DNA of 64,000 bases from Nesterenkonia sphaerica (GCF_005771565.1 NZ_VAWA01000010.1:326-64325); one strand, 5' to 3'; shown: positions 25,022-33,791, counted from the stretch's first letter. Program-made: numbers and translations. Notes: generated from the sequence alone by a model not told the origin.

Positions 25022-25227
25022 CTATGACCAAACGCAGGCCGGTTTCTACGCGCGCGATTCCGATTCAACTCCCAGCCGACGCGCACCCTCAGGCCCTCAC
25101 CCAATCTGCTCGCCCGCCTACCTGGTGAGCGACAAGAAAAACAACCCCCGCACACCTCGCCACGTACCCGAGGTAAGCGATCAGACCAGCCCGCAATGTA
25201 GGGCAGTTGCCTTCTTGGAGAGAAAGC

Positions 25228-25368
25228 ATGTGGAAGTGGCACGGCGAGGGCGAATCGCCCCGCAAAGATGTCAGCCTGAAGCACACTCTCTGGAAGACCG
25301 CAGGGGGCCTCGTAGCGGAGACCGGAGTGCCTCAATATTTGGTTCTCGAGCGGAGCTGGGAGAAGTAG
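25228..25368 (+). CDS. Small hypothetical protein, 46 residues
   Basis: The reading frame MWKWHGEGESPRKDVSLKHT... ends in LERSWEK. It is preceded by a good GGAG Shine-Dalgarno seven bases from the ATG. Composition is protein-like (two W-rich ends, mixed charge) and the frame ends cleanly. No family was recognised. The ribosome-binding site is the main support. Confidence 0.4.
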   Translation: MWKWHGEGESPRKDVSLKHTLWKTAGGLVAETGVPQYLVLERSWEK

Positions 25369-25850
25369 TGGTCTGGAGGTTTTATGTCATGGAGGCCCTG
25401 CGGGGTACTTCTGCCGGGATTGGGGGTCTATACGGGTATGTGGAAATGCCGGCAGATGAACCGAAGCTGACACACAGTCGGCGGGGGCTCCTCTCAACGT
25501 ATGACGATCCCGGCTCGCGGTCGCGTCGAGGGGGTCTCGGCTGAGACTGTGATCGCAAGTGGCCAGCTGTGGAAGTAGGGGGTTCGGAGGCTATAGGAGA
25601 TGGGGGTCTGGGAGGGTACTTCTGCGGGGAGATAAGGGGCAGGTACGGCACTCGAGCCGCCCAGGGATCAGCCGTCCAACGTCGAGAGCACACAACCGGC
25701 CGTGACGCACCTTGTGAGCGGCTAAGCGCACAGGCTCATAGGCACATAAGTGGGGCGAATAATCTGGCCTTCAGGTCACCGGGTAGCGCGGTGGCGCAGT
25801 AGTTTCTGCAGCTGAATCTTGCCCTGTTCGCAGCGCCCGGAGCGGTCCGC
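25369..25850. other. Stretch without a supported gene; short degenerate duplication
   Basis: No reliable gene was seen. GGGTACTTCTGC occurs at 25403-25414 and 25614-25625 with similar flanks (G-rich, then GGGGTCT or GGGAGATA), suggesting an old tandem duplication 211 bp long. A short frame (28 codons from ATG 25384) has a GGAGG, but with only four bases of spacing. Confidence 0.3.
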
Positions 25851-26069
25851 TCACTGGTCTTCGATCTGATCGAATCGCTGGTGGAGCCGAGTGTGAATCC
25901 TGCGCCGCTCTTGGCGGTTCTCCCGCTTCTTGTACTGGCGTCTCTTGCCAGGGCGTTCCATGCCCGCAATCCACTTCCGTTCGGAGGTGAACGCGACGTC
26001 GTCGCCGATGGATTTGCGTCGATAGAACCCAGTGAAAGATGGAAGGTCCTCGGGTTCATTCTGAGCCAT
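25851..26069 (-). CDS. Small basic hypothetical protein
   Basis: A 72-residue protein starting MAQNEPEDLPSFTGFYRRKSIGDDVAFTSERKWIAGMERPG and ending in a highly basic helix (KRRQYKKRENRQERRRIHTRLHQRFDQIEDQ). GAGGAGG lies about nine bases upstream of the ATG, strong support for translation. The basic tail may bind nucleic acid; no family was recognised. It lies 81 bp downstream of the membrane protein gene at 26151 on the same strand. Confidence 0.5.
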   Translation of the reverse strand: MAQNEPEDLPSFTGFYRRKSIGDDVAFTSERKWIAGMERPGKRRQYKKRENRQERRRIHTRLHQRFDQIEDQ

Positions 26070-26150
26070 CGGGGGAGCCTCCTCCTCATCGAATGTGGTC
26101 AGTGTTCGGTCCGCCTCAACATCAGCGCTGAGGCGGACCGAACAGCCGAA

Positions 26151-26711
26151 TCAGACGAAGACAACGTCTGCGTCAGTGAGGTTGTTCAGTGTCTGTCCGC
26201 TGGCGAATCGCACCGTGTAATAGTCGGTGCCCAAGCCCTCGTCGAAGCCGACCACAGTGCCCAATGTTCCGGCCTTGATCTCTTGTGGTGACAGCGGATG
26301 CAGCTCGCGGCGGGCAGCGACCCGTTGCCCCAGCTTGGTGGAACCCGGACCGGGCTCTGCACCGGCACCCACGGCGGGGGATGGTTCGTGGGTCACGATG
26401 TCGAAGAACCCTGCCCTGGTGAGCACCTTGTCGAAGAGATTATAGCCCTTGAATATCAGCAGCAGAAGTCCGACGAATATCAACAGTGCCACCACGACGA
26501 TAACCAGAGCTGCCGCGGCAAGGAAGGGACTGAGGACGAGCTCGAAGATGTACTCCGGCCACCCTCCCATGGACCGGTTCTCCATCCTGTCGGGAGTCAG
26601 GCCGAAGAGCAGCATCAGCACCCATCCGGCCGCGTAGACGACCGCGGTGAAGATGAGCAGGAAGCGGAAGAACTTCCGGGCGTTGAAACGACGAGTCCGG
26701 GCCACCATCAA
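26151..26711 (-). CDS. Two-helix membrane protein with soluble C-terminal domain
   Basis: A 186-residue protein: basic N terminus, helix FLLIFTAVVYAAGWVLMLLFG, loop, long hydrophobic segment (LVLSPFLAAAALVIVVVALLIFVGLLLLIF), then about 80 soluble residues ending in a small beta domain (AGTLGTVVGFDEGLGTDYYTVRFASGQTLNNLTDADVVFV), reminiscent of a KOW/SH3-like barrel. No family was recognised. It precedes the small basic gene and follows the lipoprotein at 26763 in the same direction. Confidence 0.65.
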   Translation of the reverse strand: MMVARTRRFNARKFFRFLLIFTAVVYAAGWVLMLLFGLTPDRMENRSMGGWPEYIFELVLSPFLAAAALVIVVVALLIFVGLLLLIFKGYNLFDKVLTRAGFFDIVTHEPSPAVGAGAEPGPGSTKLGQRVAARRELHPLSPQEIKAGTLGTVVGFDEGLGTDYYTVRFASGQTLNNLTDADVVFV

Positions 26712-26762
26712 CCCCCGACTATGATGCTGCTGATAGGGACGAATACCGGTGCGCGGTGGTGA

Positions 26763-27104
26763 TCAGCCATCCTCGAACTCCTGCTCTACTTCGTCGCGAA
26801 TCTCTTCCCATTCGTCGATGTCGACCCAGATCTCGCCCCAGCCTCCGACGAAGCGAATACTGTGAGCGCCTTCCTCATCGGTATAGCTGGCATCCAGTGA
26901 GATTCCCTCCTCGAATCTGCAGGAAGTCGCGTCTGCTTTTTCGTAGCTGAGGCCTTCTTCACAGGTGATGTCATCTGGGTGCTCTCCTTCTTCCCAGGCG
27001 AGCATCATCTCCAGGTCTTCCTGGGGGACGTCGTCGCCTCCGCAGGCAGTCAGCAGCAGTGCTGCCGCAGGGATAACGGTTAGGGCTTTCACGCGCTGGT
27101 TCAT
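26763..27104 (-). CDS. Small acidic lipoprotein
   Basis: A 113-residue protein with signal peptide MNQRVKALTVIPAAALLLTAC and lipobox LLTAC. The mature part is strongly acidic (EDLEMMLAWEEGEHPDDITC) with two further cysteines that could form a disulphide, and resembles DUF4333-like small lipoproteins in layout. No confident family. It may be cotranscribed with the large lipoprotein upstream (54-bp gap). Confidence 0.65.
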   Translation of the reverse strand: MNQRVKALTVIPAAALLLTACGGDDVPQEDLEMMLAWEEGEHPDDITCEEGLSYEKADATSCRFEEGISLDASYTDEEGAHSIRFVGGWGEIWVDIDEWEEIRDEVEQEFEDG

Positions 27105-27158
27105 GGTCGTTGTTCCTCTCGTACGTGGTGGCGGCGGGATACAGGTTGGTGGGTGTCT

Positions 27159-28712
27159 TTACCAGCCGGTGTTCTCGTCCTCATCGAGCGGGCCGTCTTC
27201 ATCGACCTCACCCTCGTCTTCCGAGTCGTGGGTTTCGTCGAAGGGCAGCTCGGCGCCTTCATGCTCGACAGTCACCGGCTGTTCATCCCAATGGCTGGTG
27301 ATCTCTGCATCCAGGGAGATGTTCTCGAAGTCCGCCGGGATAGCGATCACGCTGACTTCTCCAAAGCTGTTGCCACCGTTGCGTCCGGCGTCAGTGGATT
27401 CGTAGCGCTCCTCGATGGTGGTGTCATCGACGGTGATGCTCCAGTCCACAACGCTGGGCTGATCATCGCTGGCCCGGTAGTAACCGGCCCGGGCATCACC
27501 ATCACGACTGACCGAGGCCTCCCAGTTCAACTCCAGCCAGGCCTCGCCCTCACTGGCCCAGCCCATCATCGGGTTCCATGCGGTGATGGTGTAGGACTCA
27601 ACGACTGCCTCAGTGGAGATGGTCAGGTCCCCGGCCTGGCTGGGAGAGCCGACTTCTTCTTCAGTGATGGTGTCTTCGAAGTCCGGGAAGTCCAGAGTGA
27701 TGTCGGCCTCGGGCTGGTGGCGGTTCTCGACATAGAACCCGTCAGTGACGGGGTCGCTGTCGCGCTGGCCAGTGAGAAGGTCATAGCGCTGCTCGGTGTC
27801 CTCACCAGTGGTCACCACCAGCTCAGCACCACTATCGGGCACCGAGACCAAGGCGCCGCCCTCGAGGTCGCTGAGCTCGATCTGCTCATCACCCAGGTCC
27901 AGATAGGCGTTGTTCTCCGGGGCCTCGGGGAGCTCGTTGGCTGCAAACGACGCCCAGACGTAGCGGAAGGTCTCTCCTTCAGCCGAGGCATGGGGGACTG
28001 CGGACTGATCATCCTCGACACCGCGCTGGCCAGGGACGCCTTCGACGGTGACCGTCTCTGCCGCCCCGAGCTCCTCGATTGTGGCGACCCCAGCCGGGGT
28101 GACGATTTCAGAATCCTGTGGGTCTGTCTCCTCGCTGACGGTGTAGGCGCCATCGGAGACCTCCTCCCCTTCAACGAGACTGCCACCGGAGGTATCGACA
28201 GCGTCATCCTCCTGGTCCTGTGGGCTGGGGGCCACAATCAGACCCGAGTCAGCTTCAGGGCGAGACGGGGCCTCGATCTCATCCAATGCCTCCGGGGCAT
28301 CGTCACCGTCAGCATCGACGATGTTGCCTTCAGGGCGAGAGACTTCCATCTCCGCTTCGGCGAGGATGGACTCGTCGAACTCAGCAACCATCTCGCCGTC
28401 GGAGTCCTCGGAGTAATCAAAAGTGGTGAGGTCCCAAACCTCGCCGTCCTCGGCGAACAGGGTCCGGGCGCCGCCGCAGGCCAGCTCACCGGTGACCTCG
28501 CCCTCGCCGTCGACCACAAAGAAGCACCCGGCCTCGTCATGGACCGCGACATTGTCGCTGGGCAGCGAATCTAGCCACGCGCTGGTGGCGTCCTCGAGGA
28601 ACTCTTCGGCGTTGTCGAGACCGACGTCGCTGCCTCCGCAGCTGGTTAGTACCAAGGCGGCACCACCCATCAGAGCTACCCCGTAAAACCGTCGTTGTCG
28701 CTGGTTGTCCAT
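27159..28712 (-). CDS. Large acidic surface lipoprotein, hypothetical
   Basis: A 517-residue protein with signal peptide and lipobox (GGAALVLTSC). The mature part is very acidic with D/E-rich linkers (about residues 140-200 and the C-terminal 25), separating beta-rich segments such as YTITAWNPMMGWASEGEAWLELNWE and VDWSITVDDTTIEERYES. Two cysteines near the N terminus may pair. No family was recognised. Strong acidity suits a salt-tolerant cell surface. It is divergent from the XRE gene at 28806. Confidence 0.65.
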   Translation of the reverse strand: MDNQRQRRFYGVALMGGAALVLTSCGGSDVGLDNAEEFLEDATSAWLDSLPSDNVAVHDEAGCFFVVDGEGEVTGELACGGARTLFAEDGEVWDLTTFDYSEDSDGEMVAEFDESILAEAEMEVSRPEGNIVDADGDDAPEALDEIEAPSRPEADSGLIVAPSPQDQEDDAVDTSGGSLVEGEEVSDGAYTVSEETDPQDSEIVTPAGVATIEELGAAETVTVEGVPGQRGVEDDQSAVPHASAEGETFRYVWASFAANELPEAPENNAYLDLGDEQIELSDLEGGALVSVPDSGAELVVTTGEDTEQRYDLLTGQRDSDPVTDGFYVENRHQPEADITLDFPDFEDTITEEEVGSPSQAGDLTISTEAVVESYTITAWNPMMGWASEGEAWLELNWEASVSRDGDARAGYYRASDDQPSVVDWSITVDDTTIEERYESTDAGRNGGNSFGEVSVIAIPADFENISLDAEITSHWDEQPVTVEHEGAELPFDETHDSEDEGEVDEDGPLDEDENTGW

Positions 28713-28805
28713 GTTTCTCCCGTCGTTGAGGTCTGAGCCCCGATCATTCTTGCAGAGTTATAACACTGTCGACTTTCTGTGACACTCCACGCAGTCTGAG
28801 AAGTT

Positions 28806-29063
28806 GTGGCTATAGGCGAACTTCATCGGCGCGTGGGCGCGAATCTGCGGCGGATTCGCCAAGAACGTGGTCTCTCCCAGGCCCGGTTCGCCGAGGAGGC
28901 ACTCGATGGCCTTCACCGGGTGTACTACGGGCACGTCGAGCGCGGAGACCAGAACCTGAGTCTCTCTGCGATCGAGGACTACGCGAGCCGGCTCGGCATC
29001 GACCCCCTGGAGCTATTCCGTAATTCCGAGGACGCCGAACAAGCGCCGCCTGCCGCGGATTGA
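28806..29063 (+). CDS. XRE-family transcriptional regulator
   Basis: An 85-residue protein with a Cro/C1-type HTH: VGANLRRIRQERGLSQARFAEEALDGLHRVYYGHVERGDQNLSLSAIEDYASRLGIDPLELF. GTG start at 28806. It is divergent from the large lipoprotein, with GTTATAAC, a perfect 8-bp palindrome near 28759, in the spacer. Probably a local repressor. The gene ends five bases from the stop of the DUF6907 gene on the other strand. Confidence 0.82.
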   Translation: MAIGELHRRVGANLRRIRQERGLSQARFAEEALDGLHRVYYGHVERGDQNLSLSAIEDYASRLGIDPLELFRNSEDAEQAPPAAD

Positions 29064-29067
29064 AACC

Positions 29068-29415
29068 TTAGGCGCCTTTGCGCCGGGTGATGCTCAGCAG
29101 GTCTCCCAGTGCCTGGTGTACTCGTTGGGCGCTTTCCAGGGATAGGTCCATGCCCCGGCCATCGACTCCGAGGCCGACCCATACATCTGGCTCACCCAGT
29201 TGCTGGTGGACCACCAAAAAGACTTCTGTTGAGTCCGGTCGTCTATGCACCGCGCCGTTGCCAGCTGGCGCGGATGTCCGCGCGTTTTCCGCCACCGGCA
29301 CCACCACGATCTCGCTTTCGTGGCGGCGGTCATCAGGATGAATCTCGTCACCGTGCTGGGCACGGCACCATCCGGGACACTGCAGGTCAAAATCTGATGC
29401 ACTGTGGTCACTCAT
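29068..29415 (-). CDS. DUF6907-type actinobacterial protein
   Basis: A 115-residue protein with the N-terminal CPGWCRAQHGDEIHPDDRRHESE motif (two Cys and two or more His, possibly metal binding) and SLESAQRVHQALGDLL at the C-terminus. This layout is that of the DUF6907 family, common in actinobacterial mobile elements. The ATG at 29415 follows a 45-bp leader after the shared island repeat at 29455-29490. Function unknown. Confidence 0.65.
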   Translation of the reverse strand: MSDHSASDFDLQCPGWCRAQHGDEIHPDDRRHESEIVVVPVAENARTSAPAGNGAVHRRPDSTEVFLVVHQQLGEPDVWVGLGVDGRGMDLSLESAQRVHQALGDLLSITRRKGA

Positions 29416-29454
29416 AAAAAGGGTCCTCTCGAGGGGGCGCTTCGTTGGTGACCA

Positions 29455-29490
29455 GTGAGTGTCCGGAAGCAACACCTGCCTGCGCAGCAC
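29455..29490 (-). promoter_or_regulatory. Island repeat upstream of the DUF6907 gene (copy 2)
   Basis: GTGCTGCGCA, ten unrelated bases, then GCTTCCGGACACTCAC on the minus strand, as in the copy at 3893-3928. Here it lies about 40 bp before the start codon. Confidence 0.5.
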
Positions 29491-29817
29491 CGTACAGCCC
29501 TCTCTGAGGAAACGTGAGCTGTGTGTTCTTAGCTTCTACTCCAACCGGGCTGTAGCGAGACTGTTCACTCATGAACCGCGATGGGCCCCGCCCTTCTCGG
29601 CGCGCAATCTTCCCTAAGGCGGTTCGACGGGCAGGCGAACGCACTTCGGCAGCTCTATCGATTCTCTGACTTGGTCGAGCGTTGTGCTCCTTGACCCCCT
29701 GGGCACCACGTATCGTGCATCGGGACGAAGTGTGGGCTTGGGGCTGCTTGCAGCAACAGGTGCCAGTTCTCGAGCCTCTCACTGACTTATGAGCTGACTG
29801 AAGGGGCTTAGCTACCC
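29491..29817. other. Intergenic stretch, no gene seen
   Basis: A minus-strand frame passes through but lacks protein-like composition or a ribosome-binding site. No repeats or terminator were recognised. It separates the DUF6907 gene from the divergent membrane protein gene and probably holds their promoters. Confidence 0.4.
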
Positions 29818-31182
29818 ATGGAATTGCTTGAACTGATACTTGGGTTCTTCGAGCGGCCGAGAGCGGTTTTATCGAATGCCAGTGGCTCGGATGGAAACCT
29901 CGCAACGTTCATCTCGAGCATTCTCGTCTACACCCCGTTGGTACTCGCCGGCGGGCTACTCCTCCACGGCTTAATGCGCGCGGCCGCCGAAGCCACTCGA
30001 GGATGCGCGAGACGTCTGGCTTCCAACGCGTCACTGGCAACTGTCATCCGGCTGGAGTCGAGTAGTGCCAGGGTCGAATCGGCGCTCCGATGGATTGGAT
30101 CCCGAATCGTGCGTACCGGCATCGCACAGCCCAAACGTCGGATGTTTCTTCCCGCCCTAACTCCGAGAGAGCATCTCACACTTCGTATAGGACGATGGTG
30201 TCTGCGCAAGGTTTGGCTGATTGCCTGGGGGATTGTCGCAGCTGTCGCATCCGTGCCGAGACTTGCTAGGACAGGGGCCGGAATCGCAGTGTTACTCGCC
30301 TCCGTGCTCACTGCGTTTCCGGAAGAGGTCCAGAGCGTTACCGGTGCCGTGCAAGAGGTACTGCAGATTATGTCACTCCCGGAAGCCACGCTGACTACGA
30401 TTCTTGTTGCAGTCATCCCGCTGATGCTTGTCGTTCTGAGGTTCCTAATTCGGGAACGCACCGTCACCCGCCGAACGTTCCGACGGGAACGTCACGTCGC
30501 AGCCCTGCACAGGCTTTACCAAGCTACACCCGCCATCGAGAACCTCTCGCACGTGTTTGAAGATCAAATGCACGAGACGATCCGCGCATTCACAGTCGAG
30601 AAGCACCATGCGCAAGAGTGGCACGCATGGGCACACCGTACAGATCCACCGTCGCGGTCGTCGCGCTATGACCAGAACGATCACATCGAGTGCGATCGCA
30701 GTTGTCTCGAAAACCGGGCAGCCAAAAGCCCAGATCGCGTCTCTACGGAAGAAGTCAGGACAGCAATCTGCGAAGTAGAACTCCACTGGCAATACCTGCG
30801 TGACTACTACCGGAACTTCGCTGACCTCCTACCACAGCGCGGATGGTCAGGACTCGTAGGCCTGCGGTTCTGCTTCTCCGGGTCAGGAGAATTCCGAGCC
30901 CATAAAGTCCCAGCGCACGATGAATGGCGACGTCGCAGAATCTCCTGGCAGCACGGCCAACTCACATGGGCTGACATCACAGCAGAAGACGAGGCAGCTG
31001 GGAGGAGCGTATCGGTCGAGCTCACGCAATCGCCGAAGGAGGCATGGCTGGAGGAAGAACTCCAGGACCTTGTCTGGGACCTCGCCGAACTATCGCGAGA
31101 GCTTAGAGATCTAGCTCATGCCGCCCACGATCTTCTACGACCGCGCCGAATCGAACGACTGGCACAACTCGCCGAGAGCTGA
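29818..31182 (+). CDS. Membrane-anchored hypothetical protein in the element
   Basis: A 454-residue protein with three likely membrane segments (ISSILVYTPLVLAGGLLLHGLM; VWLIAWGIVAAVASVPRLARTGAGIAVLLASVL; TTILVAVIPLMLVVLRFLI) and a soluble, helical C-terminal half with a possible coiled coil (EELQDLVWDLAELSRELRDLAHAAHDLL). No enzyme motif or family was recognised. Codon use is less GC-biased than that of the chromosomal part. Position next to the integrase suggests cargo; a defence or conjugation role is possible but not shown. Confidence 0.6.
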   Translation: MELLELILGFFERPRAVLSNASGSDGNLATFISSILVYTPLVLAGGLLLHGLMRAAAEATRGCARRLASNASLATVIRLESSSARVESALRWIGSRIVRTGIAQPKRRMFLPALTPREHLTLRIGRWCLRKVWLIAWGIVAAVASVPRLARTGAGIAVLLASVLTAFPEEVQSVTGAVQEVLQIMSLPEATLTTILVAVIPLMLVVLRFLIRERTVTRRTFRRERHVAALHRLYQATPAIENLSHVFEDQMHETIRAFTVEKHHAQEWHAWAHRTDPPSRSSRYDQNDHIECDRSCLENRAAKSPDRVSTEEVRTAICEVELHWQYLRDYYRNFADLLPQRGWSGLVGLRFCFSGSGEFRAHKVPAHDEWRRRRISWQHGQLTWADITAEDEAAGRSVSVELTQSPKEAWLEEELQDLVWDLAELSRELRDLAHAAHDLLRPRRIERLAQLAES

Positions 31183-31536
31183 GGACCCACGTGGGGGAAG
31201 TTCGCGAACTCCGAGTCCCCTCAGAACTCGCCCCTGACTGCTGGTCCGGCAGAGACAACTGGGCCATTTCAATCTTCCTCTCCAGCGATGAATGCCGCCA
31301 GTCACGCACTGAAGCAACGCTATAGATGTAGTGCCCGCCCTGTTGTCTGATCCACTGCGTGCTCCATGCAGTGGAGCCCCGCACCCACTGACGCAATTGG
31401 GCACTTTTGGCGTCACGCCAGGATGCCCGGACGTGACATGAGTACCTTGTTTCACTAGTAAGTGTCCGGTTGAGTACAAATATTGCCTTGCACTTTCTGC
31501 TGCCAAATGGCTGCAGAGCCCATTACAGTGGAATCC
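31183..31536. other. Intergenic stretch, no gene seen
   Basis: About 350 bp between the membrane protein and the regulator-integrase pair. No protein-like frame or strong repeat was found. AGTGTCCGG near 31460 resembles part of the island repeat at 3893 and 29455 but without the second half. Confidence 0.35.
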
Positions 31537-31926
31537 ATGAAGTCGAGACCATCGTTGCCCCCAGGGCCGCTGTCGAAGGCCGTGTCGAAGCTTGTCCGCT
31601 CAGAAATCAACGACCGGAAGATCACCCAAGGCGAGCTCGCAGAGCGTCTAGGCAAGTCACGCAGTTATGTCTCTGAACGCTTAAATGACGCCGTCACTTG
31701 GAACGTGAACGATCTCGAGGAAGTGGGAGATGTTCTCAGCCTGGGAGCACACGGGCTTTTCCTTCGTGCACTGCAGATTTACGAGACAGAGAAGCACCTC
31801 GAGCGCTTCGCTTCAGACTTCGTCGTCCAGTTCCTTCGTGACATGACTCCTCCGTCCGAAGAATCTCCCGATGAAGCAGAAATCCGAGAGATCTACCGCC
31901 AGTGGGTTCAGCAGCGAGGTGAGTGA
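31537..31926 (+). CDS. XRE-family regulator coupled to the integrase
   Basis: A 129-residue protein with an N-terminal HTH (LVRSEINDRKITQGELAERLGKSRSYVSERLNDAVTWNVNDLEEVGDVLSLG) and a helical acidic C-terminus. The stop overlaps the integrase start by one base (TGATG), so the two are cotranslated. It likely controls integrase expression and maintenance of the integrated state. The ATG at 31537 is chosen; an ATG at 31507 would add ten residues but has no better ribosome-binding site. Confidence 0.78.
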   Translation: MKSRPSLPPGPLSKAVSKLVRSEINDRKITQGELAERLGKSRSYVSERLNDAVTWNVNDLEEVGDVLSLGAHGLFLRALQIYETEKHLERFASDFVVQFLRDMTPPSEESPDEAEIREIYRQWVQQRGE

Positions 31927-33287
31927 TGGGACGTCGAGCAAACGGGGAGGGCTCTAAGCCTTACCAAGTCAGCAAAGGACGCTGGAGGGCTGATGTCACC
32001 GTCGGGACTGACCCGATTACCGGAAAGCGCATCCGCAAGCCGGTCTATGGCCGATCCCAGGCTCTCTGTGCGGCTGCCCGTCGCGACCTCATCCGTCAAG
32101 TCGAAGACGGCGCCGTCACCATCGGTTCCGCCCCCACTCTCCAAGAATGGCTGGACCATTGGCTCTACGTCATCAAGAAGGAGACGTTGAGGGACAGCAC
32201 CCTGGAGGGCTACGAGGCGAAGATCGCCTGGCTGAAAAACACAAAACTGGCCCGAACCAAGCTGGACAAGCTCAACCCTGAGCATATTGAGACTTTCTAC
32301 GCACGTAAGCGGGCTGAGGGAAGGGCCGTTGCTTCAGTGCTCCAGCTTCACCGCATCCTCAACGGCGCTTTCAAAGCAGCAGTGAAGCGGGGAAGGCTCG
32401 GCTCCAATCCCCTGCTGAAGGTTGATGCACCTTCGGGCCGCTCCGACGAGGCCTTTGTGCCGCCAACCTTCACCCCAGAAGATGCTCGGAAGATCATCGC
32501 TCATGCAGAGACATTGCCGCCATCTGAGGCCGCACGCTGGATGATGGCGCTCACCTATGGGCCCCGGCAAGGTGAAATTCTGGGGTTGGGCTGGGATGCA
32601 GTGGACCTTGACAGCGGTCAAATTGACCTTCGTCGGACTCTCTACCCCAAGAAATGGCGGCACGGATGTGATGACCGTAGCCGCTGCCCCGCGAAGGGAC
32701 CGCACCTCTGCCCATCCAGGCATGGTGGCGGCCTCTTCTTTGGAACTCCTAAGTCGCAGGCTGGGCGACGGAGTGTCCCCGTCCCCAAGCAGGTGCTGAA
32801 GCACCTGAAGAAACTTCATGCAGAGCATCTGGCCCTGAATGCAGCTGAGGGTGAACGACGTCAGCAATATACAGATCCGAACGGCGTCACCGTTGACCTT
32901 GTCTTCTGCCAGCTCAACGGTCGTCCGCACCGCCCTGAAAGTGATTGGAGGCGGTGGGAAGCACTCCTGGAGGAGTGCGGAGTTGGCCACCGCCGGCTTC
33001 ATGACGCACGGCACGTCTCGGCCACAATGATGCTGACGCTCGGCATCGATGCCCGTGTCGTGATGGACCTCATGGGCTGGAGCCAGCGGGCCATGTTGGA
33101 CCGGTACCAGCACGTGCTCGACGACATGAAGCGTGACGTCGCAGCGCAGGTCGGAAATGCCCTCTGGGCTCATCCGAAATCCCCAGAAGACCCCAACCCG
33201 GAGCCAGGCGACGACATCAAAGAAGGGCCTTCCAGTGACACGACCGTCATTAACTTCGACGAGTGGAAACAGCGTCGCACGGGCTAA
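31926..33287 (+). CDS. int: Tyrosine recombinase (site-specific integrase)
   Basis: A 453-residue phage-type integrase. The N terminus (GRRANGEGSKPYQVSKGRWRADVTVGTDPITGKR) is an AP2-like arm-binding domain, followed by a SAM-like core-binding domain (TLQEWLDHWLYVIKKETLRDSTLEGYEAKI) and the catalytic domain. Catalytic residues are visible in order: Arg in YGPRQGEILGLGWD, His and Arg in LHDARHVSA, the Trp of GWSQRAMLD, and the nucleophile Tyr in DRYQHV. A Cys-rich insertion (GCDDRSRCPAKGPHLCPSRH) in the catalytic domain occurs in related actinobacterial integrases. It lies about 1.5 kb from the tRNA-Lys fragment at 34771, the probable att site. Confidence 0.92.
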   Translation: MGRRANGEGSKPYQVSKGRWRADVTVGTDPITGKRIRKPVYGRSQALCAAARRDLIRQVEDGAVTIGSAPTLQEWLDHWLYVIKKETLRDSTLEGYEAKIAWLKNTKLARTKLDKLNPEHIETFYARKRAEGRAVASVLQLHRILNGAFKAAVKRGRLGSNPLLKVDAPSGRSDEAFVPPTFTPEDARKIIAHAETLPPSEAARWMMALTYGPRQGEILGLGWDAVDLDSGQIDLRRTLYPKKWRHGCDDRSRCPAKGPHLCPSRHGGGLFFGTPKSQAGRRSVPVPKQVLKHLKKLHAEHLALNAAEGERRQQYTDPNGVTVDLVFCQLNGRPHRPESDWRRWEALLEECGVGHRRLHDARHVSATMMLTLGIDARVVMDLMGWSQRAMLDRYQHVLDDMKRDVAAQVGNALWAHPKSPEDPNPEPGDDIKEGPSSDTTVINFDEWKQRRTG

Positions 33288-33307
33288 CTGAACCCAGGTT
33301 GGTTCAG
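33288..33307 (+). terminator. Hairpin directly after the integrase stop
   Basis: CTGAACC-CAGGTT-GGTTCAG forms a perfect 7-bp stem with a 6-base loop right after the TAA. There is no T-run, so it may be an intrinsic-like or stabilising structure rather than a classic terminator. Confidence 0.4.
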
Positions 33308-33355
33308 GGCCTCATCGCCGTTCTACACCAATCGTGATAGTGGGAGAATCAGCAC

Positions 33356-33646
33356 ATGGACCTCGACAATGCAAAGTGCATCCGATGCAGCAGAGTGGTG
33401 AGCGTCGAAAGCGATGAGTTTGACGAGGGTGAGGCTACGATAGACGGCTCATATATCTGTAGGCACTGCACCACGCGAGCTGAAGAACAAGCTGCTGTCG
33501 AAGATGCATGGCGTCTCAATAATGCCCTTGCTGACGCAGGACTACTAGGTGCTGAGGTGGACACTGAGACCATGGGTGAGCAGGAGTACGAGATGCGTGA
33601 GGATCTCACGCAGTTGTTCTACGAGGCTGACACTGACGCTCAATAG
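33356..33646 (+). CDS. Small zinc-ribbon-like protein
   Basis: A 96-residue protein with CIRC (residues 8-11) and CRHC (36-39), two CxxC pairs that would bind one zinc ion, followed by an acidic helical tail. No family was recognised. The region upstream has no clear Shine-Dalgarno; the ATG at 33356 is used. Its position between integrase and att site marks it as part of the element. Confidence 0.55.
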   Translation: MDLDNAKCIRCSRVVSVESDEFDEGEATIDGSYICRHCTTRAEEQAAVEDAWRLNNALADAGLLGAEVDTETMGEQEYEMREDLTQLFYEADTDAQ

Positions 33647-33791
33647 GCGCCTCACCTCGTCGTCAGCTGATGGCCGCCGATTTGATGGCGCGGGCACCGC
33701 ACACCTGAGGCGCTAGGAAAACAGTAGGGCCCGGTCAGCCTGAAGATCTGAGCTAGAAGTAGCTACGAAACAGTTGCTGCTGGCTACAGGA

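Noticed and set aside
24492-25544. Plus-strand frame of 350 codons
   Set aside because: It lies antisense to the four-helix membrane protein and then runs through non-coding repeats; composition (H/Q/P/R-rich) is not protein-like.
27153-28574. Plus-strand frame of 473 codons
   Set aside because: The opposite strand has a signal peptide and lipobox with D/E-rich sequence; this frame is its antisense shadow.
29408-29905. Minus-strand 165-codon frame
   Set aside because: It overlaps the start of the membrane protein gene and the shared upstream repeat, and has no ribosome-binding site.
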